Source of the DNA: Sphagnum magellanicum
Lineage: Eukaryota; Streptophyta; Sphagnopsida; Sphagnales; Sphagnaceae
DNA length: 64,000 nucleotides
Direction of reading: 5' to 3'
Assembly (NCBI GenBank): GCA_021904315.1
Contig: CM038916.1
Location: 4,526,001-4,590,000, forward strand
Shown here one piece after another: positions 36,101 to 47,152 of the stretch. The notes beneath the pieces are model-generated. The model searched no databases, was not told the DNA's origin, and was given only the letters and a program-made list of their open reading frames with translations. The position numbers were made by a program, and so were the translations under genes. How positions within the stretch are numbered: the first letter of the stretch is position 1; every line of letters begins with the position of its first letter.

Positions 36101-39100
36101 TTGAAATTATGAAAAACTAAAATCAACTTTCCAAGTTTCCGACCTTTGGAATTAGGTCATCTTGAAATGGAGTCGAAAGTATGGTTAACCTAAAATAGAG
36201 GTAATATGGAATCAAAAGAACCCTGTTAGACATGGATCCCCATTCTTGAAAGAAGAAATAGTTGGTGAACTATGGAGGTAAAGAAGAAGAGATGGTCCAT
36301 TGGCCAATATCCTTGCTTGTAGTTCATGAATGATTCCCTACCTTGCAACTTTTAACCCCAATCAAAATGAAAGGGGTGAGCACTTTTTTTTTTTCTTTTT
36401 TTTTTTCTTTTGGGGGCCATGAAAAGCAAATGGGAAGGAAGAAACAAAAGAGGTGGTGTCAAATGTATAATCAACCATCAACCTTTGCTTTGGGTTGCAT
36501 TGTTTTTTATGCATTTTTCTAAGTGGAAAGGACACAAACCCCAAGAACATTATTACAATTAAACTAGGTGACCTAAAACAACTCATGAAATGGCGACAAA
36601 ATCCTTCATTGTTTTTGTTGCAAAAAGAAAAAAAAATCTGCATTGAGGCATGTGACTTCTTAACATGTGAGTGCAAAGAGCAAAACATGGGCTTTTTGAC
36701 TACCTTGATGATTCTAGCATACCAATCATGCGAATAGTATACATGAATTATTATTATTCAAGTCGTCTTTTTTGTTATTGTCAAACTCCACTTCCCACCT
36801 CCCCTCCCTTACAACCTTTATGCAAATATACAATCCCAAAGGATAAGTGTTTTTGTTTTTGGTTGTTTGCGAGCTTTAAACTGTAGCTTAGCTTGGATCC
36901 ATTATGGTGCCCATGGATTGGAAAAGCTCATTCCTTCATTCCTCATTGCAAGAGCAACTCACTCTTTGTGTGTGTTTTTGTGGATGATGAAACTCAATAT
37001 TATCACGATTATTTGTATTCATGTCACAAATTTGTGTGATAGTGGGACTTTTTGGGAAACTCTCGATCGAGTCTCACCCACTTCAAGGGATTGGATTCTC
37101 ATGAAGACTTTGGATCGTCAAGTCCTTCCTTTTCACTTTCCAAATAAGTTTGTGCATGAAGATAGATTGTCATTAAAAGGGTAGTCTCCCCTACAACAAG
37201 CATATTTAGGCTTGTAGTAAAAATACCAAGGACTCGATTCTGTTGAGAGCTTCACCTTGAGTAGCACAATTAAGAAGCAAGATAGGTAACAAGAGTTGAA
37301 ATTGTGGGTGAAAAATATGAACAAAAGCTCTATTTTCATAAACCCAATTATACAACATAAACCCAATGGTTATTTATTTATTTATTGATTTATTTTATTT
37401 CAAAATTTCTGTTGGAGTGTCCCTAACGAACATCATAAGAGGGATTTAGCAATCAATTAAAAGTTGTTATTAGAACTTGTCCAAATTTTTTAATTTTTTT
37501 TTATAGTTTGGCTATCTTCAATAGTAAAAAATAAACATGAAGGGAAATGACTTAAAATATGTTTTTCTGGTGATTTTTTTCAAACAAAAAAGGGGAATAT
37601 TGTGACAAAATATTACCTTTTTCACAAAAATAATAATCACAAATAGTACAAAATTTTGCACAAAAGAAAAGCCCTGAAACCCAACTCCAAAATTGAATAT
37701 AATAGCTTTAGATTGGGCTTTTGGGTTTTAATTTGACCTAGACGAGTGGATTGAAAAGGAAAAAATTAGAATGTAAAGTATATCATGTTTATACTAGTGA
37801 GTTTATAATATTATTTGCTTAGCAAATTTTTGCATTTTCTATGGTATCTCTAATTTATCTATTTAAAAAACTTCCCTTCAATTTTGTGATGTAGCCAAGG
37901 TGGTGATCATCACTAAGATGATTTAGCCAAATTTGGCTATTAATGCAATATGAGAAAATTTTAAAATTTTATTTTTTTGACTACCTACTTGAACCATGTA
38001 TAGAAAATATGGCAATTTAAAAGAAATTTTAGAATTATTTTTTCAGATATTTTCTGGCTATATTTTTCAAAAAATCATTGAATTTGCAACATGAAATTCC
38101 CAAATTTTACAAAAGTGAACAATCACACCAAGGAAAAAAAAAAGGCCGGATATTACCTTGAGTGAACAAGAATATTGCCAATTCATGATATATGGAAAAA
38201 TGCACTATGCATGTTGGAATCTCAACTCCTTGCAATATACGAGAATATAAACAAAAAAAATTTAATGCATGCTCATGCAAGGTTTTTTTGTTTTTTTTGG
38301 TGAGTGATGAACTTTTGCCACAAATCTTGTTTTTTCCAAAATTTGAAAAAAGTGTAGTTTGGGTTTTCTAAACTCCAAAAATTTGAAAATGAATTTGAAA
38401 ATGAAAATTACTAGACACTAATATTTTCTCATAGGTTTTGCCAAAAATATAGAAAAGATGCTTAAATGTTTTTATTTATTTATTTATTTTTACAGGCACC
38501 CAAATTTGGCTAAAATTGTCTTATGGATGATCACCACTACATTGACAAATATTGTCATATTTGCACATTAATTTCTAACTTGTTGCCCAAACATAGCTGG
38601 TTTTTGTGGCCAAATTTTTGTTGCGTATTTAGAGGTACTCTTACAAAGCACATTATGGCTATTGGTATATTTTTGTGGCTAAACGGTCCATTTTTGTAAA
38701 GCTGGGCAGCCATTAAAAAAACAAATTCTTTTGATGCCTGGCGTGTATCTGGCGGGTATATCCAGTAGGTACCCGCCAGGTATCAGGAGGGGGGAAAAAA
38801 AGTGGCACCTGATTTAGGTCTCCTGCCACTGGGATTTATTTCCCAAAATATTTTTGTTCTTTTTTCAAAAGAATTCTCAAATTTGTATATTTCTCAAATT
38901 CTTTTTAAATATTTGGGAAATATTTGGGAAGTTTGTGTTGGTGTAGTGTAAATTTGAAGACTAATTTTTCTATTTTTTGAGAAAAATTTCGCCAAATTAT
39001 TATTATTATTATTTTTTTTTTTCCATATCACAAAATTGAAACCAAAAAAAAAGAAAAGAAAAAAACCCCTGTTTGTTTACCTAATACTTCCAAAATAAAA

Positions 39101-39169
39101 AAAAAGAAGGAAAATTCCCCTACTTAAGCTAATTTAATTCCCCCCCCCCTTTTGTATTTAGAGGAAGCT

Positions 39170-39479
39170 CAGACATTTAGCGGAAGCACGGATAGCGGGG
39201 CTTGTGTGCGCCTGCGATGCTGCGTGGTGTTGTTGCTCGTCGATCGGAATTTTGCAATGCGGCGGACGGGGGAGAGGGAGCTTGCAAGGGACAATAGGTA
39301 CGCCGAGGAGGCGGAGGCGGAGGAGGAGGAAGAGGAGAAGGAGGAGGACAACAATAATAATGATGGTGATGTGCAGTGAAGGAGTTTCAGGAAATCAAGA
39401 TGGTTAAGAATTGCACAATGGCGCGAGAATTGCTTGCTTGTAGCTTCTCTCATTCTCTCTTGAACCAAGAACGCATTAG
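39170..39479 (+). promoter_or_regulatory. CpG-rich promoter/leader exon of the DUF630/DUF632 gene
   Basis: A CpG-rich patch (39176-39320) follows a long AT-rich stretch and ends in GGAGGAGG purine tracts. A consensus-like donor (TTAG/GTGAGT at 39480) lies downstream, suggesting this is a non-coding first exon. The short open frames in both strands here are products of the purine repeats. Confidence 0.45.
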
Positions 39480-39665
39480 GTGAGTGAAGCAGCTTTTCTT
39501 CTGCGTTTTTGTTTGTCCAGGTTTCAAATTTCAGTGTATTGTTGTTGTTGTTGTTTGTGTTTCGTCGTTTGCAAGCTCTCTGGATCCTTCCTTTGTATAT
39601 CTGTCTTTGTTTGTGTCTTTGCTGTGTCTTTTTTTTTTCCTCCATTTTTCTTCCCCGGCTTGTTT

Positions 39666-39702
<37 letters not shown>

Positions 39703-40600
39703 TGTTTCTCTCTGTGCTGAATCTTATGGCGAGCACTGGAGTCTCCAGTTTTCAAGAATAGGAGTCTTAAGTGCCGATTGAACGGAACCTGCAAAGAATG
39801 CCAATTGCCTTTACTTCAGCACTACTCCTAGGGACAAAACATTATGAAAAAATGTTTGTGTTTTGTCGTTGCAAGCTCTCTGGATCTTTTCTTTGCATCT
39901 GTTTTTGTTATGTCTTTTTTCCTCCATTTTTTCCCCCTAGGCTTGTTTCTCTCTCTGTCTCTGCCTCTATCTCTTTCTCTTGTTCTGAATCTCATGCTGA
40001 GCACTGGAATTTTCAGTTTTCAATGATAGGAGTCTAATTGCTGATCTAAAGGAACCTACAAAGAATGCCAATTGGTTTTTACATCAGCACTACTCCTAGA
40101 GACAGAGAGAGAGGGAGGGGCATTCTTGGCATTACACACACTGATTCTCATGTCATTTGCATATCGATTCCATTCCTGATGCATGCATGGCTACAGAGCT
40201 TATAACCTTCTTCAGAAATCATCTCTTTTTTTGTTTTGGTTGTGATTTTCCAGTAGCTTGAACACTCCAGAATGCTGACTGTTTGCTTCTCTCATTACAA
40301 TTCCATTCATTTTTCCTAGAATTTTTTTTAAGCTTCTCACCACAAAGGCACAAGGATTGTGTCAGCATATTTGACTGATGGTCAGATTTTCCAAAACTGA
40401 TGTTTCCTTGAATCTGCACTCCCTTAGCCATGCCATTATTCTGCTTGTTGGATGGAGATCAGCATCTGCCTTTGTAATCTTTGCAAACAATCTTTGCCAA
40501 CTCTCTTTTTCTAATGTCTGTTCATTTATTGTACTGCTTGAGCTTGAGCTTGAGCTGCACATCTTTCTGATCTTGAGCTCTTATGGGATCTCTCTCGCAG
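39480..40600 (+). other. Probable 5' leader intron of the DUF630/DUF632 gene
   Basis: A donor (GTGAGT, 39480) and a pyrimidine-rich acceptor (TCTCTCGCAG, ending 40600) bracket 1121 bp. The bracketed sequence is T-rich, includes a (TG)n tract (39668-39699) and a tandem duplication (39554-40104), and lies just before the start codon at 40666. This is an inference; transcript data would decide it. Confidence 0.45.
39554..40104 (+). repeat. Tandem duplication of about 250-280 bp
   Basis: Copy 1 (39554-39835) and copy 2 (39855-40104) share TTTGTGTTT(C/T)GTCGTT, GCAAGCTCTCTGGATC, CTCCATTTTT, GAGCACTGGA, AAAGAATGCCAATTG and CAGCACTACTCCTAG in the same order. Copy 1 carries the (TG)n expansion that explains most of the length difference. 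Confidence 0.9.
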
Positions 40601-40665
40601 GAAACAGAAGAAGCAGCATGGATCAAATCTGATGAACAGGCTGGAATAGGAAGAACAACAAGAAG

Positions 40666-43600
40666 ATGGGGTGCTCAAACTCAAAAGTGGAGAATGAAGA
40701 GGTGGTGGCCAGATGCAGGGCACGAAAGCGTTTCTTGAAGCAGGCAGTGTACAGACGACATGCTTTTGCAGCTTCTCATGCTCAGTATGTTGTGGCATTG
40801 AAGGGAGCTGGCTCTGCATTTAGGCAATTTGCTGAAGGAGAGGTGAAGGATCCAGCATTATTAACTTCTGCTGCTTCATTTCTTCCAGAGATCCCAACCA
40901 CTCCCCCTAGATTTGACCTTGCTCCTCTTCCATTGCCACCACCACCACCACCCATGTCTCCAACTGTCACACCCATCCTCTCCCCAACTCCTCACCCCCC
41001 ATCTCCTCCTCGCCTTGAGCTTCCATGCTCTTCTCCTCCCCCTCAAAAAGAGGCTTCTTCTCCAACTCCTGCTCTCAAAAAGCCAAAAGCCAATGCTGCA
41101 GTCCCCAATGGAATTCTTAAGACAAAGTCTAAGATCAGGATGAGCAAGGCAAGTTGGGTTGCAGAATCTATGACTATGGAAGAAGACAATTATCTCAGTT
41201 TGCCACCCCCACCACCTCTTATAGAACCAGTTAGTTTTGAAGATGATTGGAGGTATGTTGCTCAAGCACCACCACCTCCACCTCCACCTCCCCTATCTCG
41301 AGAAGGAATGCCACCTCTTCTTTCATCAGCCCACAGTAGCTGGCAAGACCTTTTTCTTGATCCTTTCCGCCCAACAACCCCTCCTTCCTCCTTCAATTAT
41401 GCCAGTGAGCAACAAAATCAACAGCAACATGATTTGCAGGAGCCTCAGCAGCCTCGACAGTTTCCAAACCTAAATTTACCACAGCTGGAGGAAGATATTC
41501 CAGAGCTTGAGGATGTTGATGATGAAGATGATGATATAGATGGCCCTCCTCCAAAGGTGACTGTCATTTCTCCTTTCTATTCCAGTATCCTGCCCTTGAA
41601 TCCATGTAATTTGATCTCATGTGTGACTGAAACCTGCAGCCAAAAAAAATTCATTGTGTTTTGGTGAATATGCTGACCTATTGCTGCTTAGGATTCGGAT
41701 GATGAGGAGGGGCAGGAACAATTGAAACCTCAGGAATCAAATCCCCTAGTAAAGATACAGCTACAAACCAATGTACAGCAGCAAGCTGAAGTGCTTCTTC
41801 CTAAGACTGAGGTTGTGAAACCAAAATCCATTTTGAAGTTTGATGAGGAGAAGACTTCAACAGCTATAATACCTGTAGCTGAGGAAAAGGTAGAAAAGAG
41901 CATGGTAGAATCAAAAAAACAGCTGGTAGTTGTACCCCCAGAGAAGTCAGGCCATGACTTACTTGAGGTGCTCAAGGAAGTCGATGACTCCTTTTTGCAT
42001 GCTGCTGAGAGTGGGGAGAAAGTCTCCCGCATGCTTGAGACAAAAAAGGTCCATTATCATTCAAGCTTTTCAGACAGTTTCAGAGGTGAGTTTGATTGAC
42101 ATTGGTGTCTTGAAGCCCCTTTGACTCACCTTGATTTCAGTGAAAAGAACCTCAATATTCAGAATGTTCATACCATGCTTATCATGACTGAGAATAGAAA
42201 CATATATGTATCAATCAAGTTGTTCATGCAAGTTGCTGGCATTGCAGGAGTGGGAGAATCAGCTCGGATGCTAAATGTGTCCTTCCGCAGACTGCCAACA
42301 AAGTCAGGAGACAGGCCTCCCCGTCAGCATAGAAATGGCAACCACATCACTTTTTATAGTGAGGAATCTGCCAGTATAGCAAGTTTTTCAACCCTTAGCA
42401 GCAGCTTGAGCAGTTCAGCATGGGGTGATGATGGTGGGTCGACTGGCGGCCATGCTTCCACTCTAGATAGACTATATGCATGGGAAAAAAAACTCTACCT
42501 AGAAGTCAAGGTTTGCCTCCTTGAACTTCTCTTAAGTTTTAACAGCAATGTTGCTTCTCCACATCTCTGTGCATGTTCCAGATAATCCAGGGTGGTAGTC
42601 TTCTTGTTTTGTGGATCAAATCATTCACAATCATCACTTACAGAGAAGATTGATGCAAAGTTGTTTGATTTGATGTCATGAAACAGGAGGCAGAAGCATT
42701 GAGGATTGAATTTGAGAAGAAATGTGCTTTATACAGAAACCAAGATGCAAGGGGTGAAGATCAATTAGTAATTGATAGAACTCGGGCAAACATTAAAATG
42801 CTGCAGACTCGTATGGCAGTTGCTGTACATGCCGTAGAGAGCGCAGCAGCAGAAGTCCAAAGACTGAGGGATGATGAGCTTTACCCACAACTCTTGCAAC
42901 TCCTTGAAGAGTATGGCTCTTGCATGCAACTGTTGTTGCTGCTTTTGTGCAATTACTGCTTTTCTTCCGGTTTTCTTGCTGTTGTGCTAGTCAAGCAACA
43001 TTATGAGATTAGCTTCGAAGCTTATCCTTCCTATGTATTTGAAGCCAAGGTTCATGTAATACTGTCAAGTCAAACTTGACCTTGGAGACATGGTCATATT
43101 CCCCAGATTTTTGCAGATTTGTTAAATCAATTTTGCACAACAATGGAGTGGCCTTGAAATTTTTTTGGGGCATTGGCAACTTCTGTGATGTTGTGCACTG
43201 ACTCAATATAGAATCATGCAAGCCTTGTCATCAGTCAGCAGTTATGTTGTCTTTGGTTGGACACAACACACTTGTTGCAGTGCTCTGTTAGATCAATTGT
43301 CATTGTGGATTTGGGACATCATGTTAACTTATGATCTCACATGTGTTGTGTTGGATTATTGAACAGCATTTGAATCCAATATTGTTGAGCTCATCTCTCT
43401 TGGCAATGACCACTTGAAAGGATATTGCTAACCTACTGAGTTTATGGGCTGCTCAGGATGATGAACATGTGGAAGGAGCTTTCAAACTGTCATCAGTCTC
43501 AGATGAAAGCTGTTGAGGCCATGAAGAGGCTTGACAACTCTGCTGCCTCAGAGCCAACCACGAGCTCTCATCGACACTCCACTGCCCAATTGGAAGCTGC

Positions 43601-44540
43601 ACTTCACAAGTCAGTTGAATTTTATGGTCTCCTTCCCTAAATTTTTTGTATGCCAATTTTTGCCATCACTGAAATGAACTTTGCTTTCTGAATTGCAATT
43701 ACCAAATATTGTTGTATGGTGAAGCATTGAATATCTTCATGGAGTTGTCCTCAGAGAAACTTTCTACAAGGTGTGCTTTTCAGGTTTGCTGTATGATGTC
43801 GCAAGAGGGAGTTATGATTGTGTTTTTCCTATGACAGGTGGGTTGAATCTCTGAGCAAACTTGTGAACACACAGAGAGAGTACCTGAAAAATTTAACTGG
43901 GTGGTTACGTTTGAGTCTTTTCCACTTTGTGGAGCCACAGAGGAATGGATCACGATCCCCAGACCGTTCCCAGCTTCACTGTGAGAATGCAAGCCCAGTC
44001 TATGGACTGTGCCAACAGTGGCAGACCTCAATGGATCAGGTGCCTGACAGAGTTGCAATTGAAGCCATAGCAGGTTTTGCTTCTGTTGTCCATGAGATGT
44101 TGAGACTGCAATGTGAGGAATTGCGGATTAAGAAGAAGGTTGAGTTCTTGTCACGAGAACTTGAAAAGCGAGAAGTTTCGCTTCATAGTGCATCCATGAG
44201 AGACTTCTCATTTCGCCCTCCACTGTTGCACTCTCCACCCTTGGAGAACTCTGGTGACAATAATGGCTATGAGCAAAGTGCTGATTTCATCAGCAGAGGA
44301 GGACCTGAGGTTAATGAAAGGAGGCAGCGCATGGAAACAGTGAGGAGGAGGCTTGAGGAGGAGCTTGAGGCAGAGCAGAAAGCTCACATTGATACTCGAG
44401 CTTACACTCTGAACAGCTTGCAAACAGGCCTTCCCTTCTTGTTCCAAGCAATGGTGACATTCAGTAATGTAGAGGCTGAGATCTACGAAAGGCTTTATAC
44501 AATGGGAGACAGCAGAAACTTGGCCCGAATTACCAAGTAA
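40666..44540 (+). CDS. DUF630/DUF632 protein (NRG2/APSR1/REL2 family, six exons)
   Basis: Plant-specific family whose Arabidopsis and rice members are linked to nitrate signalling (NRG2), phosphate response (APSR1) and leaf rolling (REL2); the molecular activity is not known. Exons: 40666-41556, 41692-42085, 42248-42510, 42687-42910, 43457-43609 and 43838-44540. All phases agree, giving 875 residues. The N-terminus MGCSNSKVENEE is a classic N-myristoylation site with an adjacent Cys for palmitoylation, so membrane attachment is likely. DUF630 spans residues 1-60 (CRARKRFLKQAVYRRHAFAA). Proline-rich runs (about 88-110 and 205-215) and a Gln-rich/acidic linker follow. DUF632 runs from about 385 (HDLLEVLKEVDDSFLHAAES) to 700 (MDQVPDRVAIEAIAGFASVV), followed by a charged, probably coiled-coil tail. 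Which subgroup it belongs to cannot be read from the sequence alone. Confidence 0.95.
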
Positions 44541-45396
44541 ACAATCTCCTCCCCATCTCAATGTAGAAGTGCCTGAACACTTTCTTCCACCAGTTATGGA
44601 ATTGGACATTAAATTCTGAAAAAGGGTACATACGGGCCCTGTTGATACTGGGAGCCCAGCTCTTTGTTCAGTTTTCGGGCCTTATACAATCAATGTATAT
44701 TACTAGGCACAGAAAGATCCTAAGGAATAACTTGTTCTTTGTTAATTCAAGTGTTGTTGAGATGAGTATAAATGGTGTTATTCTCAGTATTATCTCTTGG
44801 TCTATACCGTAAACACATTCATGGGCTTTTTTTGTGGATTCTTCTCAATCAAGGTGATGCATGTGGTTTTGAGCAATTACTCACAGTCAATGCTTGCTTG
44901 TGCATCATATGCTAGATCAACAGGGCCCAGGGACTACAGTGTGACTTGAGTAAAAAGATCAATGTATAGCAGATCCTATCTGAAGTCAGACAAGACTTCA
45001 CCCCATGAGAATAGTATGTTGTTCAACACATTCTGCAAGAAGGCTGTGAATCTCGCGACCCAACCAAGACATTTCTGCCATATCTACAAGCAAGAAATGG
45101 TATATCTCCCAGTGTTGGCTGTTCACAACATGTCTCCTGATAGCAGCTTGCAAAAACTTCTATTCCCCACATGCAGTTTGTCACCACCAACGTCACCTTT
45201 CCACACATTTTCTACTCTCTCCGCAGCTTTGGCATGTTATCTTCAGCTCCTAAAGCATTGATAGCATCTTATTCTCCCTTTCAATCAACAAATTCTCATG
45301 CTGAATTAGCTGTTCCGCAGCATGGTTGCCAATCCTGTACACCTAATCAGCATGCCTTGACAGTTCTGTGAGACATAACAGCTGATAACATCAGGG

Positions 45397-45490
45397 AGGG
45401 TTTGGCTGATTCCAGCTCCTAGCTCTCCTGTGGTCTTGCCCTGCTCAGCTTGGCCATTGGCCTGCTAGGAGCTGGAATCGGCCAAACCCT
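45397..45490. repeat. Hairpin with 26-bp arms (one mismatch)
   Basis: The arm at 45397-45422 begins AGGGTTTGGCTGATTCC. Its reverse complement at 45465-45490 ends GGAATCGGCCAAACCCT, leaving a 42-bp loop. Arm length and loop would suit a foldback or MITE remnant or, less likely, a small-RNA hairpin. Confidence 0.85.
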
Positions 45491-45644
45491 GCCTGCTCTC
45501 TCTAGTACTAAACCATTCCACATAGAATAGTCCTCACATACTCTAGCTGGTACACCACCCATCAGTCCAGAACAAGAGTCAATTAGATTACAACCCCATG
45601 GATCTGCAAGGTTATTGTCGCATGCCGGTCCATAGTATGATTAA

Positions 45645-45978
45645 GGCCCACTTTAGATGGGGTTCGAGGGTCCAAATTCCTAGGAACCAATTTGGACCCA
45701 TTTGAAGCAAACTGAACCCTTGAGTTGGACTCTACCCTGGACACTATCTTGCATCTTAGGTTCTTCAAATCATGAGCTCTCCTTTTGAGCTCTTCTTTTG
45801 GGTCTGAACCAATTGATTTTTCTGTCCAAAATGGTGCCATGTAGGTTTAGCCTCAATTTGCCACTTTTTGGTCTTGGACCCTCATCTAAAGTGCATGGGT
45901 CCAATTTATGGCTCTCCTCCAATAGGGTTGCTCTATTTCATTGGACCCTGGACCTTGGACCCTCATCTAAAGTGGCCC
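45645..45978. mobile_element. Tourist/PIF-Harbinger-like MITE (334 bp)
   Basis: The left end begins GGCCCACTTTAGATGGGG and the right end is the near reverse complement of GGGCCACTTTAGATGAGG. Both sides are flanked by TAA (45642-45644 and 45979-45981), the 3-bp target duplication typical of PIF/Harbinger. The interior repeats GGACCC(T/A) and CTCATCTAAAGTG motifs and has no open frame, so it is non-autonomous. Superfamily assignment rests on the TAA duplication and the GGSC-type ends. Confidence 0.75.
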
Positions 45979-45988
45979 TAATAATAAC

Positions 45989-46275
45989 ATGATTACCACA
46001 ATAACAATGATGGGTTATGTGTTATGTAATCTCACGACACCAATGATGAGACTCCAAAAACAGTCCCCATGAACACTTTGTTCACATTGAGTTTGGTTCC
46101 AATAAGAAACAGCAATTGATCATCACAATACAATGATAGGTTATGTGTCATGTAATCTCATGACACCAATGATGAGACTCTGGAAACACTCCCCATGAAC
46201 ACTTTGTTCACATTGAATTCGGTTCCAATAAGAAATAACAATTGATCATCACAATACAGATGATGGGTTGTGTGA
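45989..46275. repeat. Tandem repeat, 126-bp period, 2+ copies
   Basis: Two full copies (about 46005-46130 and 46131-46256) and a partial third share TTATGTAATCTCA(C/T)GACACC, CCATGAACACTTTGTTCACA and TCACAATACAATGAT. Copies differ at about one base in fifteen. Confidence 0.9.
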
Positions 46276-47013
46276 ACATTTGAAATAATACTGAAGAGGT
46301 GACTCCAGAAACCATCCTGGTGATTCAACAATATTAATCTAGCCTAACATGAAAAATCTAAAACTCTATTCACACAGAATTTGGTTTCAATAACAAACAA
46401 CAGTTTTTTTTTAAAAACTAGTAATATTCTGCAATAAAGACTTGACATTTTTAATTAGACCAGAATTGAGAGATAAAAACTGCACTTTTGCAAGTGCAGA
46501 TTTGAGCAGCCAGACTTGCAAATGTGGCAGCCTTCATTATTTTGGAAGTGCGGATTTGAGTTTGAACTTGCTTTACCTTGAAGATACAGATATCCAAGAG
46601 CAAGAGTAACATCCTAAAGAACACAAGGGTGACCCCTTCCACAAATTTCTAGAAATGTTTTATAGAGTTGTAACCTGGAGTTCTGTATCCATGCCTCTAG
46701 TCACAACTGCAACTCACAGAGGATGTTCAACCTCTCCATGTGTATGCATAGACAAAGCCTTTTCCTCTCGTCCAGCATGCATTATCTTCAATCCATCTGC
46801 TCACAACACAAATACACTGATCACACCGATTCCACTTCTGTTATGTAACACATCCATTGTGCCACAACCTGCATGACAAAACAATGATGATGACTGTATT
46901 CATTCACAACCCTTTTATGAAATCAACCTTGTAATAGACTTACTGATGATCTCAGACATTAGACCAAGCACGTGAAAGACCATGTCTATGCAAATTGCAG
47001 AAAATTTAATCTT

Positions 47014-47152
47014 CACATTAAGGTCTCTGGGGTGGCAGATTATGTCATTTTCTTGACTGCAATATCTTCCTGTGACAATCATACACTTGTACAAGTGACA
47101 ATGAATCTTTTGTAAAATCGTTGCCAAATCTGCCACCCCAGACCTTAATGTG
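47014..47152. mobile_element. MITE-like element, 139 bp, with 26-bp inverted ends
   Basis: The left arm CACATTAAGGTCTCTGGGGT... (47014-47041) matches the reverse complement of the right arm (47127-47152, AATCTGCCACCCCAGACC...) except for a 2-bp insertion. No clear target duplication was found, so the superfamily is open. Confidence 0.7.

Larger units (their letters stand above)
30257..39150. other. Long gene-empty intergenic region
   Basis: About 9 kb without a recognisable gene. From 30.3 to 33.2 kb the base composition is mixed, with small direct repeats (32101-32183 and 33047-33124) and a hairpin (32893-32995). From 33.3 to 39.1 kb it is very AT-rich with poly-A/T runs. Copies of the dispersed TAGCCAAATTTGGCTA family lie at about 33812-33880, 37872-37950 and (inverted) 38496-38600. 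Short frames such as 30519-30929, 34829-35152 and 36867-37184 show no protein features. Confidence 0.5.

Noticed and set aside
39152..39379. 75-residue acidic frame upstream of the DUF630/DUF632 gene
   Set aside because: Product of GGAGGAGG and GAT repeats in the leader; no conservation signal and precedes the leader donor.
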